Source of the DNA: Actinomycetes bacterium
GTDB lineage: Bacteria > Actinomycetota > Actinomycetes > Propionibacteriales > Propionibacteriaceae
Direction: 5' to 3'
DNA: 24,569 nucleotides
Assembly: GCA_023419175.1 (NCBI GenBank)
Contig: JAEZYG010000032.1
Location: 1 to 24,569, forward strand
Below the pieces are notes generated by a model, which was not told the origin of the DNA, searched no databases, and saw only the letters and a list, made by a program, of their open reading frames with translations. A program made the position numbers and the translations under genes. Shown piece by piece: positions 1 to 8,059 of the stretch; position 1 is the first letter of the stretch; every line of letters starts with the position of its first letter.

Positions 1-2263
1 AGTAGAGACAGAGGCCAATCAAGCCGATATCGAAAAGCTGAAAAGGTATGTAGCGGATACAACCTATACCACTGAAGATCCTAACGATCCATATCCGATT
101 CCCTACTATCCAACGCTCTATCGTAACGAGTACAAAACGCTTGTAGATGAAGGCAATAAAATTCTTGAAAAGGACAAAAAGGGATCTTCGGAAGTTAAAG
201 ATCTGAATGATCGCTTTAAGGCATTGCTTGAGAAGCTCGAGCAAAGCGCGATTGATCGCATGGGTCTGGCTGCAGTGCTACTAGGTGCTCCTTTAACCGA
301 TGAAGAGGGGTTGCGTGATTACAAACCTAAGACCTGGAAAATCTATAAACCCGTCTTAGAAAAAGCTAAAGAAGCAATCGATGATCCCGATAAGACAGAA
401 GAAGATCTAACTCGCATTGCAGATGAACTCCAAGAAGCTGTGGGGCAATTGGAAGGTGTCGCCAACCGAGATAATGGTTTTGGGCAGCAATTGCGAGCTT
501 TTGAGGGGACGCTGACGAATAATCCTGAACTATGGACCTCTGATACCCATCCACAGTTTATGGAGACCTATAACAGAGCCGTTGCTGTGTATAACGATCG
601 CGATGTCAGTCAAGTAGAGATTGACAATATGTACGAAGAGCTTATGGCGTCATACAAAAAAGTTAAGATGCGTGTCACCAAAGTCTATAACGAAGACGCT
701 ATCAAGAAAGTTCACCATGATATGGGTGTCAACGGGGACGAGCGCACGAAGCTTGATGAGTTGAGCCGTCAGCAATACACGCCCGAGAGTTATGAGCCGT
801 TTTTCAGGCTTTACGATGAGAACTTAGCGCTTATCGCCGATACAACAACGTCAAATGATGAAGAGAATACGGCACGGTTCAAAGCTAAAGCTGACGAGCT
901 GATTGATGCGATGGGTAAGTTGCAGAAACGAGCCAAGACCAAAGATCTCAAAGATAAAATTGCTGAAGCCGAGAAGAAGCTTGCCGACGGTAATTACCAA
1001 GATGAAGGAGTGGAGAAGCTCCGAGGACTGATCGATGAAGGCAAGAAGCTGATTGAGAATCTCAACGCTAGCCAAGACGATGTTGACCAGGCTGTGACCG
1101 ATCTTCAAAAGGCTATCGATGGGCTCAAAGAAAAGCCCAATACGGATGCGTTGAAGCAGAAGGTTGGTGAGCTTAAGCAGAAGGATTTGAGTGGCTATAC
1201 CGATGAGACGAAGGCTGCCTTGGAAGATGCTGTGAAGAAGGCAGAAGATGTGTTGACTAAGGATGATGCGACTCAGGTTGATGTGGATGATGCCTTGAAA
1301 GCTCTTGAAGACGCTGAGCGAGGATTGAAAGAAAAGACACCGCCTGCTTCTTCTGTGGATAAGACGGCTTTGAATGAGGCGATTACGAAGGCAGAAGATG
1401 CGCTGAAGAATAATGAAGGCAAAGAAGTGCCTGAGGATTTGAAGACGGCGCTTGAGAATGCGAAGAAGGTCGCTGAATCTGATGATTCCACACAAGAAAA
1501 CGTTGTAGAAGCGGCAGATAAGCTGAATAAGGCGGTTGAGGATTTTCTCAAGACGTCTGCCGGTAGCACCGTAGATTTCACCGTCTTGGACGAGGCATTG
1601 AAACGTGCTGAGGGTATCGATAAAGATAGTCTGACCGATGAGAGTAAAACGGTCTTTGAACAAGGTGTTGATAAAGCTAAAGCACTTCGTGAAAAAGAAG
1701 GTGTGACTCAAGATGAGGTTAAGCAGGCAGCGGCTGACCTCAACGCAATCATCGACGAGTTGAAGAAGAAAGATCCCGTGGATCCTCAAAAGCCCAATAC
1801 GAATGCGTTGAAGCAGAAGGTTGATGAGCTTAAAGAGAAGGATTTGAGTGGCTATACCGATGAGACGAAGGCTGCCTTGGAAGATGCTGTGAAGAAGGCA
1901 GAAGATGTGTTGACTAAGGATGATGCGACTCAGGTTGATGTGGATGATGCGCTGAAAGCTCTTGAAAAAGCTGAGCAAGGCTTGAAGGAAAAGACAGCGC
2001 CTGCTCCTTCTGGAGAGGAATCGCATAAGCCAAGTGATAATACCAACGGCACTGTGAGCAATGGTGCAGACGCTAACTCTGCCACTGAAACCAACGGTAA
2101 TGCCACCTCTCAAGACCAGAGCAGAAAAGATAATTCCAAGAGTGCCTCTGCATCTGTTACTCCTGGATTGCCCAAGACTGGAGCTCCTGGCCAATACGGT
2201 TATCTACTAGCTCTGTTGAGCGGATTGGGGATAGCCTTTACTGCTAGAAAGTTAAAAAGATGA
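1..2263 (+). CDS. FIVAR-repeat, LPKTG wall-anchored surface protein (5' end outside window)
   Basis: The reading frame is open from base 2, so the N-terminus and signal peptide lie upstream of the window; the TTG at 224 is only an internal codon. What is visible is a chain of about eight or nine helical repeats of roughly 60-70 residues of FIVAR type, ending in 'LxKAIDxLK'-like motifs. After them come a Ser/Asn/Thr-rich hydrophilic linker (about 2010-2160), the sortase motif LPKTG at 2168-2182, a hydrophobic segment and a basic tail (RKLKR). This is the standard architecture of a Gram-positive protein covalently linked to peptidoglycan by sortase. FIVAR repeats often form stalks that present or bind sugars or host polymers; the ligand-binding domain, if any, is outside the window. 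Two repeats (1134-1354 and 1791-2011) are nearly identical in DNA. The gene ends at a strong hairpin. Family assignment is confident; the ligand is unknown. Confidence 0.9.
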   Translation, partial: VETEANQADIEKLKRYVADTTYTTEDPNDPYPIPYYPTLYRNEYKTLVDEGNKILEKDKKGSSEVKDLNDRFKALLEKLEQSAIDRMGLAAVLLGAPLTDEEGLRDYKPKTWKIYKPVLEKAKEAIDDPDKTEEDLTRIADELQEAVGQLEGVANRDNGFGQQLRAFEGTLTNNPELWTSDTHPQFMETYNRAVAVYNDRDVSQVEIDNMYEELMASYKKVKMRVTKVYNEDAIKKVHHDMGVNGDERTKLDELSRQQYTPESYEPFFRLYDENLALIADTTTSNDEENTARFKAKADELIDAMGKLQKRAKTKDLKDKIAEAEKKLADGNYQDEGVEKLRGLIDEGKKLIENLNASQDDVDQAVTDLQKAIDGLKEKPNTDALKQKVGELKQKDLSGYTDETKAALEDAVKKAEDVLTKDDATQVDVDDALKALEDAERGLKEKTPPASSVDKTALNEAITKAEDALKNNEGKEVPEDLKTALENAKKVAESDDSTQENVVEAADKLNKAVEDFLKTSAGSTVDFTVLDEALKRAEGIDKDSLTDESKTVFEQGVDKAKALREKEGVTQDEVKQAAADLNAIIDELKKKDPVDPQKPNTNALKQKVDELKEKDLSGYTDETKAALEDAVKKAEDVLTKDDATQVDVDDALKALEKAEQGLKEKTAPAPSGEESHKPSDNTNGTVSNGADANSATETNGNATSQDQSRKDNSKSASASVTPGLPKTGAPGQYGYLLALLSGLGIAFTARKLKR
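1134..1354 (+). repeat. FIVAR repeat copy A (near-identical to 1791-2011)
   Basis: This copy lies exactly 657 bases (219 codons) upstream of its partner. Bases 1179-1293 are identical to 1836-1950 over 115 bases, and the flanks differ at scattered positions. The other repeats of the gene share protein pattern but not DNA identity, so this pair was duplicated or gene-converted recently. Confidence 0.9.
1791..2011 (+). repeat. FIVAR repeat copy B (near-identical to 1134-1354)
   Basis: Direct, in-frame repeat of copy A at an offset of 657 bases, with a perfect 115-base core at 1836-1950. Recombination between the two copies would remove 219 codons, including the two diverged repeats between them, and keep the reading frame. 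Confidence 0.9.
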
Positions 2264-2303
2264 ACTAGTGAAAAGAGATAAATAGTTTACTTAAACATAA
2301 TGT

Positions 2304-2350
2304 CTATCCTCCCTGCTCTATGGGTTGAATCCTAAAGAGAGGGAGGATAG
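2304..2350 (+). terminator. Hairpin terminator after the surface protein gene
   Basis: CTATCCTCCCT (2304-2314), a bulged G and CTCT pair with AGAG and AGGGAGGATAG (to 2350), leaving a 16-base loop. The hairpin starts about 40 bases past the stop codon. What follows is AT-rich but not a clean T run, so termination is likely rather than certain. Confidence 0.7.
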
Positions 2351-2849
2351 CTTATATTGTTTATGATTATTTAACAGTTTTGTATATTTATTGGGAATAG
2401 GCTTATTGTCTTAGTATTCTATCCGCTTGCAGGAAGAATTCTATATATTTTAATGATATCTACGTGTGCTAGCTGATAAATATCAGTGTCTGCATGTCCT
2501 GCGTCTCATCTATTGTAAAACAAACACCCTCTCGCCGACCTTCTCTATATATTTCCTAGTGAGATATATGCTGAGGGGGTAGATGTGATGGCGAGAGTAC
2601 CTTGATAGCTCTAACAGCGCCGATGTGTCTTAGGGTCTTTGGATGGGATCTGTAGATAGACATCTGCTTGTGATATGTGATGTGGGATTCTCGTATTGTC
2701 TCTTGCTGGGTATCGATAAGTGGACTATGTGGCGTTTGGTCTTATTGCAATGGTGCGCTCGTGTAAGGAACAGGTGAATGCACGTGTGAACGGTGCGATC
2801 GCGTCAAGAGAGCATAGAATTACTTTTGATCTCGATGGAGGTATGAGTC
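2351..2849. other. Long stretch without a convincing gene before the DUF6688 gene
   Basis: About 500 bases with no reading frame that resembles a protein. The 101-codon frame at 2720-3025 is unsupported and overlaps the better gene. A weak inverted repeat, CTCTCGCC (2529-2536) with GGCGAGAG (2590-2597), encloses an AT-rich segment and could be a regulatory hairpin in a long leader. I see no recognisable riboswitch or tRNA. GATC is at background level here, unlike in the core genes. Confidence 0.5.
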
Positions 2850-4151
2850 ATGGTGAGATATGCGAAAAGGCACCCGTATATATTTCAGTTGTTATGTTCA
2901 TTTGCTGTGGGTTTGGGTATCGCTATGTTCTCTATATTCTCATCCCTCTCCTCGGACGGGGGAGGGGAGGCCATGAGCGGAGAAGATATCGCCGCTGTAC
3001 TCATTCTTGGCCCACTCGCCCTTAGCGCATTTTCTCTATTATGCATTTATCCGTTAATCCTGCTGGCATATCAGTTCGTTCTATGTGTGCGAAGCTTACG
3101 ATGGCTTTCTGCGCAGTCTTATCGACCTGGATATGATACCTGGGTACTTATTTTCCTGACCCTGTGCCAAATTCTTTATCTCGTCTTTGCTAAAGAGGTT
3201 ATCTTTTCAGCAGGCTGGCAAGAACAATTAGTGAATTCTCAACGGCATTCGCCGATCGATCCCAATGGATATATATGGTTTTTCCTTCTCGCTATCCTCT
3301 CACTTCTGGCTTTTTATTCCTTATGGATAAAACCGCCCACTCAATTACCGCCACTCATACCAGTTCTCGCTATCGGAGTACTCTATATCGCCACTATCTA
3401 CATTGCATTGTGGACGATACAAATCTTTGATTACCAAGATCCTACAGATCTTTATCTGTTGATTCCAGGTATCGTCTTCGTGCTGATGGTGGCACGAACG
3501 ATTGCTATCGCTGTGCGGACATATACTGTGGATCCAGATCGATGTATAACAGTTGAGGAAAATTCGATCCTTGCCCGCCTCAACCGATATGTCATCCAGG
3601 CGAAAAACTGGCCCTTCCTCTCTTTAGCCATAGCATTGCCACTGCTGGGCGTGGCTTACGCGGTATTGATACTCCTAGGTCAAGGACCACATGCCTTAAT
3701 CAAAGCCTTTATCGATACGAGCGGATGGACGTTCTCTCAACAAAGCTCGCCGCCAAATGTCTTCTACGATGAGCATTATCTGTGTACGGTGGCAGCAGGT
3801 GGACATGCGCAATTGGTGAAGCCGATTCGTGGAGGAATTCGTCATGGTCACCCAATCGTGGTGAATCGTCAATTATTGGTAGCCAATGCATTCGAACAAG
3901 TCATCTCTGATCGTCTACCTCGTATCCACCGTATGATTCGTCACGTCTACGATCATTACGGTTTCAATTTGGCTAAAAGGATTACGACACGATGGCTAGC
4001 CGATATCGTGTGGATAGTGATGAAGCCTTTGGAATGGGTTTTCCTCATCGTCATCTACCTGTGCGTGCGCCATCCAGAAGATCTCATCGCTATGCAGTAC
4101 ACGGGAATTCACTATCGAGAGCTTGATGATCTGAAGGCGATGATGAGATGA
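2850..4151 (+). CDS. Multi-pass membrane protein, DUF6688 family
   Basis: A 433-residue protein with about seven hydrophobic segments spread over residues 8-290, so it is an integral membrane protein. The conserved part is C-terminal: from about residue 306 there is a stretch with YLCTVAAGGH, VKPIR, RHGH and VNRQLLVANAFEQ, then a further membrane-like helix near MKPLEWVFL, and MQYTG close to the end. I recognise this as the pattern of the DUF6688 family, whose function is not known. The start ATG at 2850 has GGAGG at 2837-2841, eight bases upstream. The gene stands alone, with a long upstream leader and a decayed PTS gene downstream. The many His, Arg and Asn residues in the conserved block could be a catalytic or metal site, but that is speculation. 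Confidence 0.75.
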   Translation: MVRYAKRHPYIFQLLCSFAVGLGIAMFSIFSSLSSDGGGEAMSGEDIAAVLILGPLALSAFSLLCIYPLILLAYQFVLCVRSLRWLSAQSYRPGYDTWVLIFLTLCQILYLVFAKEVIFSAGWQEQLVNSQRHSPIDPNGYIWFFLLAILSLLAFYSLWIKPPTQLPPLIPVLAIGVLYIATIYIALWTIQIFDYQDPTDLYLLIPGIVFVLMVARTIAIAVRTYTVDPDRCITVEENSILARLNRYVIQAKNWPFLSLAIALPLLGVAYAVLILLGQGPHALIKAFIDTSGWTFSQQSSPPNVFYDEHYLCTVAAGGHAQLVKPIRGGIRHGHPIVVNRQLLVANAFEQVISDRLPRIHRMIRHVYDHYGFNLAKRITTRWLADIVWIVMKPLEWVFLIVIYLCVRHPEDLIAMQYTGIHYRELDDLKAMMR

Positions 4152-4340
4152 GCAATGTCTTGTCGCTGTATAGGCCTCTCTACTGAATGGCAATTACTAG
4201 GATATGCTCGCTTTGCGATAAGGCGTGGAAGGCGATATAGACGACCTCGTTCGTGGGAGAAGATCGTAGCGAAGTCATGATGCCAAATCTGTTGAGTCCG
4301 ATCCTCGCTCTGTGTTAGCGCTGATCCAGCGGGCGGGATT

Positions 4341-4670
4341 GTGACTGTCGAAGGCAAGACCTGCACATCTTCTACAACGGAGTATGACGTGTCTTTGACT
4401 TCTGATAGCTCTGCCCCCACGCGGAAAGCATTACCCTCTGGTGCAGGATTTAAAGTCGCTCAAAAAATCGGCAAATCATTCATGCTGCCGATCGCTATCT
4501 TGCCGGCTGCTGGTCTATTGCTCGGTATCGGTGGAGCTTTGTCGAATCCCACGACAGTCGAGGCCTATCCGGTATTGGATAATGCTGTCTTGCAGACGAT
4601 CTTTACCGTGATCCTTGGTTACATATCGGTAGTGAACTACACGAATTTTTTGACCATCTCGATGCCTTAA
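4341..4670 (+). pseudogene. Truncated glucose-type PTS EIIC (N-terminal fragment)
   Basis: About 109 codons from GTG 4341; a second possible start is GTG 4389, which has GGAG at 4379-4382. Residues from 'KIGKSFMLPIAILPAAGL' to 'LDNAVLQTIFTV' match the first membrane segment and following loop of PtsG/NagE-type EIIC permeases, which take up glucose or N-acetylglucosamine. The similarity stops near base 4610 and is followed by about 19 unrelated residues and a stop codon. A functional EIIC needs roughly 350-400 residues plus an EIIB domain, so this is a remnant. The rest of the gene is not in the window, which points to deletion or rearrangement at about 4610. Whether the short peptide is still made is unknown. 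Confidence 0.8.
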
Positions 4671-4764
4671 ATAAGTAGTTTTGTTCTTAACGAGAACAGG
4701 CAGATAGGTAACAACCTAGTGCCCATCTAAAGAGTGGCATAATGTTCGATTCTCGTCTCGGTGT

Positions 4765-5043
4765 TTATTGCAGGTGGGATCGGTAGATGGAGCGACGGTG
4801 ACCGATGCTTAATGCGAGGATGATAAGTTTTTCGTTTTGGAGTGTGCAGATGAGTCGATAATCTCCGATTCTGTAACGCCAAAGACCAGATAGATCAGCG
4901 GTTAATGCTTTTCCTTTCTGCTTCGGATCAGTGCAGTGGTGGAGATTTTTGATGATCCAGTGTTGGATCATTCGCTGTGTAGCTTTGTCGAGTTTAGAAA
5001 ATTCTTTATCGAATCGTGGCGTTGTTTCAACCGTCCAGTTCAC
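4765..5043 (-). CDS. RelE/YafQ-type toxin of a toxin-antitoxin module
   Basis: A small basic protein of about 92 residues. It opens WTVETTPRFDKEFSKLD, then has GLWRYRIGDYRLIC in the middle and a C-terminal IGHRRSIY. These are the hallmarks of the RelE/ParE fold: a KxxxxLD helix, 'LxGxxRxRxGdyRliy' strands and a terminal 'GHR..vY'. RelE toxins cleave mRNA in the ribosomal A site and slow growth when the antitoxin is lost. The GTG at 5043-5041 overlaps the antitoxin stop (GTGA), typical of translational coupling, so I prefer it to the ATG at 5061. The Arg, His and Tyr residues expected for RNase activity are present, so the toxin appears intact. It lies between truncated genes, consistent with a mobile or selfish module. 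Confidence 0.88.
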   Translation of the reverse strand: MNWTVETTPRFDKEFSKLDKATQRMIQHWIIKNLHHCTDPKQKGKALTADLSGLWRYRIGDYRLICTLQNEKLIILALSIGHRRSIYRSHLQ

Positions 5044-5264
5044 AAGCCACATTCTTCCCAAAGGTCGTCGATAGGTCTGCTAGGTGATCCAGCTGAGATG
5101 TATTCTTCGTATGCCTCACGTCCGATCCGCACATCATATTCATCATCGATACGTTCAAAAAGAGCGCGTTTGAATGCTTCTCCAAGCGAGATAGCGTGCA
5201 TATGGGCATAGGTTGTTGCTAGCTGGCGTTCTTCGTCTGATAGACGAATGGAAAAAGTACTCAT
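5040..5264 (-). CDS. RelB/DUF6290-type antitoxin (ribbon-helix-helix)
   Basis: A 74-residue acidic protein starting MSTFSIRLSDEERQLATTYA, the ribbon-helix-helix DNA-binding pattern of RelB-like antitoxins. The C-terminal half (RIGREAYEEYISAG to EECGL) would wrap the toxin. The start is ATG 5264-5262, with GAGGAGG just upstream (complement of 5269-5275); the 11 extra upstream codons lack such a site. It is first in the operon and its TGA overlaps the toxin GTG. Antitoxin and toxin-antitoxin complex normally repress their own promoter. Confidence 0.87.
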   Translation of the reverse strand: MSTFSIRLSDEERQLATTYAHMHAISLGEAFKRALFERIDDEYDVRIGREAYEEYISAGSPSRPIDDLWEECGL

Positions 5265-5277
5265 CAGCCCTCCTCGT

Positions 5278-5286
5278 GTGTTACAC
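5278..5286 (-). promoter_or_regulatory. Possible operator of the toxin-antitoxin operon
   Basis: GTGTTACAC is a perfect 9-base palindrome 14 bases upstream of the antitoxin ATG, between its ribosome binding site and a possible -10 element (TACTAT on the minus strand, complement of 5287-5292). The position suits autorepression by a ribbon-helix-helix antitoxin. No matching -35 element was seen, so the call is tentative. Confidence 0.3.
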
Positions 5287-5337
5287 CTATAGTACATGGC
5301 GGGTAGCTAGTTTTATACCTCTTTGCTCTCGTTCGTA

Positions 5338-5544
5338 GGGTTCTCTATCGATGATTTTGTACTCAGCGAAGACGATATGACTGAGATCGCAACCCTCGAT
5401 TCTGAATCTTCGCTTTTCTTCAACCATGAAGCCACGGGCACTGTGGACTTCTTTAAAGATCTCGTTGCCAACGCCAAAATAGAAGCTAAGAGAGAATCAT
5501 CATGTTGTACTCAACCAAGGGAGCCGCAGAAGCCAGCGAAATAG
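5338..5544 (+). pseudogene. C-terminal remnant of an aldo/keto reductase
   Basis: About 45 residues match the end of 2,5-diketogluconate-reductase-like aldo/keto reductases: 'DDFVLSEDDMTEIATLD', then 'SLFFNHE' and a 'VDFFKDL' helix. Catalytic Asp, Tyr, Lys and His and nearly all of the barrel are missing. The fragment begins only about 40 bases beyond the antitoxin promoter region, so its 5' part has been deleted or displaced. The frame runs on to 5544, overlapping the start of the MerR gene, so the original stop may also be lost. In many actinobacteria and firmicutes such reductases sit next to a MerR regulator, as the remains do here. Confidence 0.75.
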
Positions 5545-5924
5545 CTATCGATACAGTCCGCTATTACTGTAAAATTGGTCTTCTTCCTCGAGTGAAACGC
5601 GATGAAAATAACTATCGGGTCTTCGACGAGTGAGACATTGCCTGGCTGAAAGATCTGCGTTGCCTGCGCGATTATGGCATGGGGATCGATCAGATGCGTC
5701 ACTATATGGAATTGTGTTTGCAAGGTGAAAGCAGTATTCCTCAACGAAAAATCGTCTTGCAAGAACAGCGAAAAATTGTAGAAGATAAAATCGATCTATT
5801 GCGTAATATGCTTATCTATATCGATTCAAAAATGGACTTTTTTACGAAAGTCCGTCTCGGAGAGATCGACTATAGGTCGAATTTGACTTTTATTGATGAT
5901 GATGACGATATATCGTCACACTGA
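5502..5924 (+). pseudogene. MerR-family regulator interrupted by an in-frame TGA
   Basis: From ATG 5502 the frame encodes a MerR-type winged helix: 'AIDTVRYYCKIGLLPRVKRDENNYR', quoted here in pieces as AIDTVRYY, GLLPR and NYRVFDE. Codon 44 is TGA (5631-5633). Without any frame change the rest continues DIAWLKDLRCLRDYGMGIDQ and then a coiled-coil dimerisation helix to codon 140, the usual size for this family (about 140 residues). A single CGA-to-TGA change or a sequencing error would explain the stop. As read, only 43 residues would be made, or a headless coiled coil from ATG 5679. MerR proteins of this group control neighbouring oxidoreductases, and the neighbouring aldo/keto reductase is itself only a scrap, so loss of function of both is plausible. 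Confidence 0.85.
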
Positions 5925-5928
5925 ATTA

Positions 5929-5964
5929 ACGTTGGGGAGGAGGAACGATCTCTCTCCCCAACGT
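5929..5964 (+). terminator. Perfect 11-bp hairpin after the MerR remnant
   Basis: ACGTTGGGGAG (5929-5939) pairs perfectly with CTCCCCAACGT (5954-5964) around a 14-base loop, five bases after the MerR stop. It is GC-rich and well placed for a rho-independent terminator, though the following bases (ATATAC) are only weakly T-rich on this strand. Confidence 0.7.
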
Positions 5965-6048
5965 ATATACAACTAAGAAAAAATATCTTATATGACAGTA
6001 TTCCCTTGTTAGGATCGATACAGTAGGTGAGAAAGGTGAATAACATTA

Positions 6049-6076
6049 AACGCGATGAGATGAATCTCATCGCGTT
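6049..6076 (-). terminator. Perfect 12-bp hairpin, terminator for the S9 peptidase operon
   Basis: AACGCGATGAGA (6049-6060) and TCTCATCGCGTT (6065-6076) form a perfect 12-bp stem with a TGAA loop. Read on the minus strand it is followed by TTTAATGTTATT. It lies about 50 bases past the end of the minus-strand peptidase gene, and with the hairpin at 5929-5964 it separates the two convergent transcription units. Confidence 0.8.
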
Positions 6077-6129
6077 ATAGAAGATAGGGATATCTTGAGC
6101 GATCCCACCGTATAGATGAGAGCATCTCC

Positions 6130-8052
6130 CTATTCAGATTCAAGATTATCTATCGCTAAGGCATCGATATCGTCTGGGCAGGATATGGACAAGATCTGAG
6201 AGAGGAAACTTATCTTGGCACGCATGGAATCACAGCGCGCATATGATCCAGAAAATCCATGGCCTTCTGAATCGTAGACGATCAAAGCGACAGGAGATCC
6301 CTTTGCCCGGACAGCCTCAGCAAGACAGATGGACTGTTCGCAGGCGACGATGGGATCGTCTCGTCCCTGAAGGATTAAGAGCGGACGATCGAAATCCTCA
6401 AGATTATGGATAGGGGAGAGGGAGCGATAGCGAGCAATATCTTCCGGATAATTCCCCACCAAAGAGATCGGATAGTGAGATTCAAATTTATGCCCCGTAA
6501 ATAGAGCCTCAAGATCGCTCACACCGTATTCGCTGATAGCGGCTGCGAAAAGAGACGATGAAATAAGGCAACGTAAAGCGGTATATCCACCTGCTGAAGA
6601 TCCCATGATGACGACACGATCAGGATCTACCATCTCGTTATCGATAAGGTAGGTGGTCATCGATATACAGTCATCGACATCGGCGATTCCCCACATATGG
6701 TGCAGACGGTTACGCCACGCTCGTCCAAAACCTGTTGAGCCTGAATAGTTGACATCGACAACGGCATATCCGCGGCTTGTCCACCATTGATGTTTGATCT
6801 GCAAAGCTGGCGAGGCTGCAAAGGTCGGGCCTCCATGAGCTAATACGATCAAAGGAGGACGTTGCCCTTCAGGCGCTTGATAATAAGGATTATGAGGTGG
6901 GTAATACCAAGCCTGAATAGATCCATGCGATCCCTCATGGGTCAGGTTGATAGGACGTGAGATAAGAGAGGGATCAATCGGCATATCGCAGCGGAATATC
7001 ACCTCGCTATGGCCGTCCGTATCGAAGCAAATGATCTGCCGTCCCTCATCGCAACGATCCGCAATCGCATAGAGGGAGCCATCGCCGATCGCCACAGAAT
7101 CGACATAGGAGCATTCGGCGAGAACGTCACATGTCTGGTCATAGCCGATAGAGACAATGTCCATCAAACCATCGCGAGATTGAGCGCATAGGATGCGATC
7201 AGAAGATGCTGCAACCGTGTAATGGCCGAGAAGGAAAATCGGATGATCGAGATCGGTTTGAGTCGATGAGAGAGGAGTGATCCCCTCCTCATCGTGGCGA
7301 TAAATCTGATAATAACCATCGCGATCACTGGTATATATCAGCGAGCCGTCCACCCATTGGGGGGATTGGACGCTGATAGCGTCCAGATCATCTGAGGTGA
7401 TCCCATCGACCAGCATGATCTTTTCACAGCGCATATTCCCATCGATCTGTGCTCGATAGAGACGCGAGTTATCCCACGGCATATGGGGAATATCCCATTC
7501 GATCCAGGCGATATGTCCCTGTTCGTCCATAGTGGGATGAGCGTAGAAATCAGCTCCTTCCACCACGGTGAATGGTTGAGAGCGCTGCATATCTAGGTTA
7601 AAAGCGACGATAGTGGTACGAATGGAATCGCCGCTGTGATCCTCTGCGAGAGCGAGAGCGCATCGGCGAGCAGGGCAGAGAGAAAAATCTCCATATCGTA
7701 TCGTCGTATCGCTATTGGTGAGAGGATAGGTTTGTCCTTGAGGCGTGCGTACCCATACGTCGGCGCTCACATCGTTCACCCAGATGATCCACCCATCGGC
7801 TACGTCATAGGCTCCACCACCGTATTCGTGAAGACGAGAGCGCACATTGGATGACGAATCGGTGAGCTGACAGATCTGTCCGTCCAGATAGCGCATGATC
7901 GCCGTACGACCCTCATTGACCGGATCTGATTGGAGCCAATATGCCGCCTGTCCGCTGCATTTAACCTCAGTGATAAAGGTGGTTGCCGATATCAGATCAT
8001 CGAAACCCAGCTCAGATTTCCAAGAACCGTAAGGAGCGATCACAGGAGTCAT
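6130..8052 (-). CDS. S9 family (prolyl oligopeptidase-like) serine peptidase
   Basis: About 640 residues, typical of acylaminoacyl-peptidase or dipeptidyl-peptidase-like S9 enzymes. The first ~370 residues look like a beta-propeller (repeats such as WVDGSLIYTSDRDG). The C-terminal alpha/beta-hydrolase domain holds the full triad, numbered from GTG 8058: Ser488 in GSSAGGY, Asp567/568 in GRDDPIV and His600 in EGHGFSG. 'HGGP' near residue 410 fits the oxyanion region. It has no signal peptide, so it should cleave short peptides in the cytoplasm. I chose ATG 8052, with GAGGTG six bases upstream overlapping the preceding stop; GTG 8058 would add two residues. It is translationally close to the methionine aminopeptidase gene, so both may act in processing peptide N-termini. 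Confidence 0.92.
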   Translation of the reverse strand: MTPVIAPYGSWKSELGFDDLISATTFITEVKCSGQAAYWLQSDPVNEGRTAIMRYLDGQICQLTDSSSNVRSRLHEYGGGAYDVADGWIIWVNDVSADVWVRTPQGQTYPLTNSDTTIRYGDFSLCPARRCALALAEDHSGDSIRTTIVAFNLDMQRSQPFTVVEGADFYAHPTMDEQGHIAWIEWDIPHMPWDNSRLYRAQIDGNMRCEKIMLVDGITSDDLDAISVQSPQWVDGSLIYTSDRDGYYQIYRHDEEGITPLSSTQTDLDHPIFLLGHYTVAASSDRILCAQSRDGLMDIVSIGYDQTCDVLAECSYVDSVAIGDGSLYAIADRCDEGRQIICFDTDGHSEVIFRCDMPIDPSLISRPINLTHEGSHGSIQAWYYPPHNPYYQAPEGQRPPLIVLAHGGPTFAASPALQIKHQWWTSRGYAVVDVNYSGSTGFGRAWRNRLHHMWGIADVDDCISMTTYLIDNEMVDPDRVVIMGSSAGGYTALRCLISSSLFAAAISEYGVSDLEALFTGHKFESHYPISLVGNYPEDIARYRSLSPIHNLEDFDRPLLILQGRDDPIVACEQSICLAEAVRAKGSPVALIVYDSEGHGFSGSYARCDSMRAKISFLSQILSISCPDDIDALAIDNLESE

Positions 8053-8059
8053 ATGCACC

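Noticed and set aside
851..2194. Long (447-codon) open frame on the minus strand inside the surface protein gene
   Set aside because: It is the mirror of the repetitive Lys/Glu/Ala/Asp codons of the FIVAR repeats; the translated product is a repetitive Ile/Leu/Arg-rich sequence without family resemblance or a ribosome binding site.
2720..3025. 101-codon frame upstream of the DUF6688 gene
   Set aside because: It overlaps the DUF6688 start in another frame and reads as Cys/Arg-rich sequence with no family features; the DUF6688 frame has a good ribosome binding site.
5631..5633. TGA in the MerR gene as a recoded (Sec or Trp) codon
   Set aside because: No selenocysteine element is visible, MerR proteins do not carry Sec there, and other genes in the window end with TGA normally.
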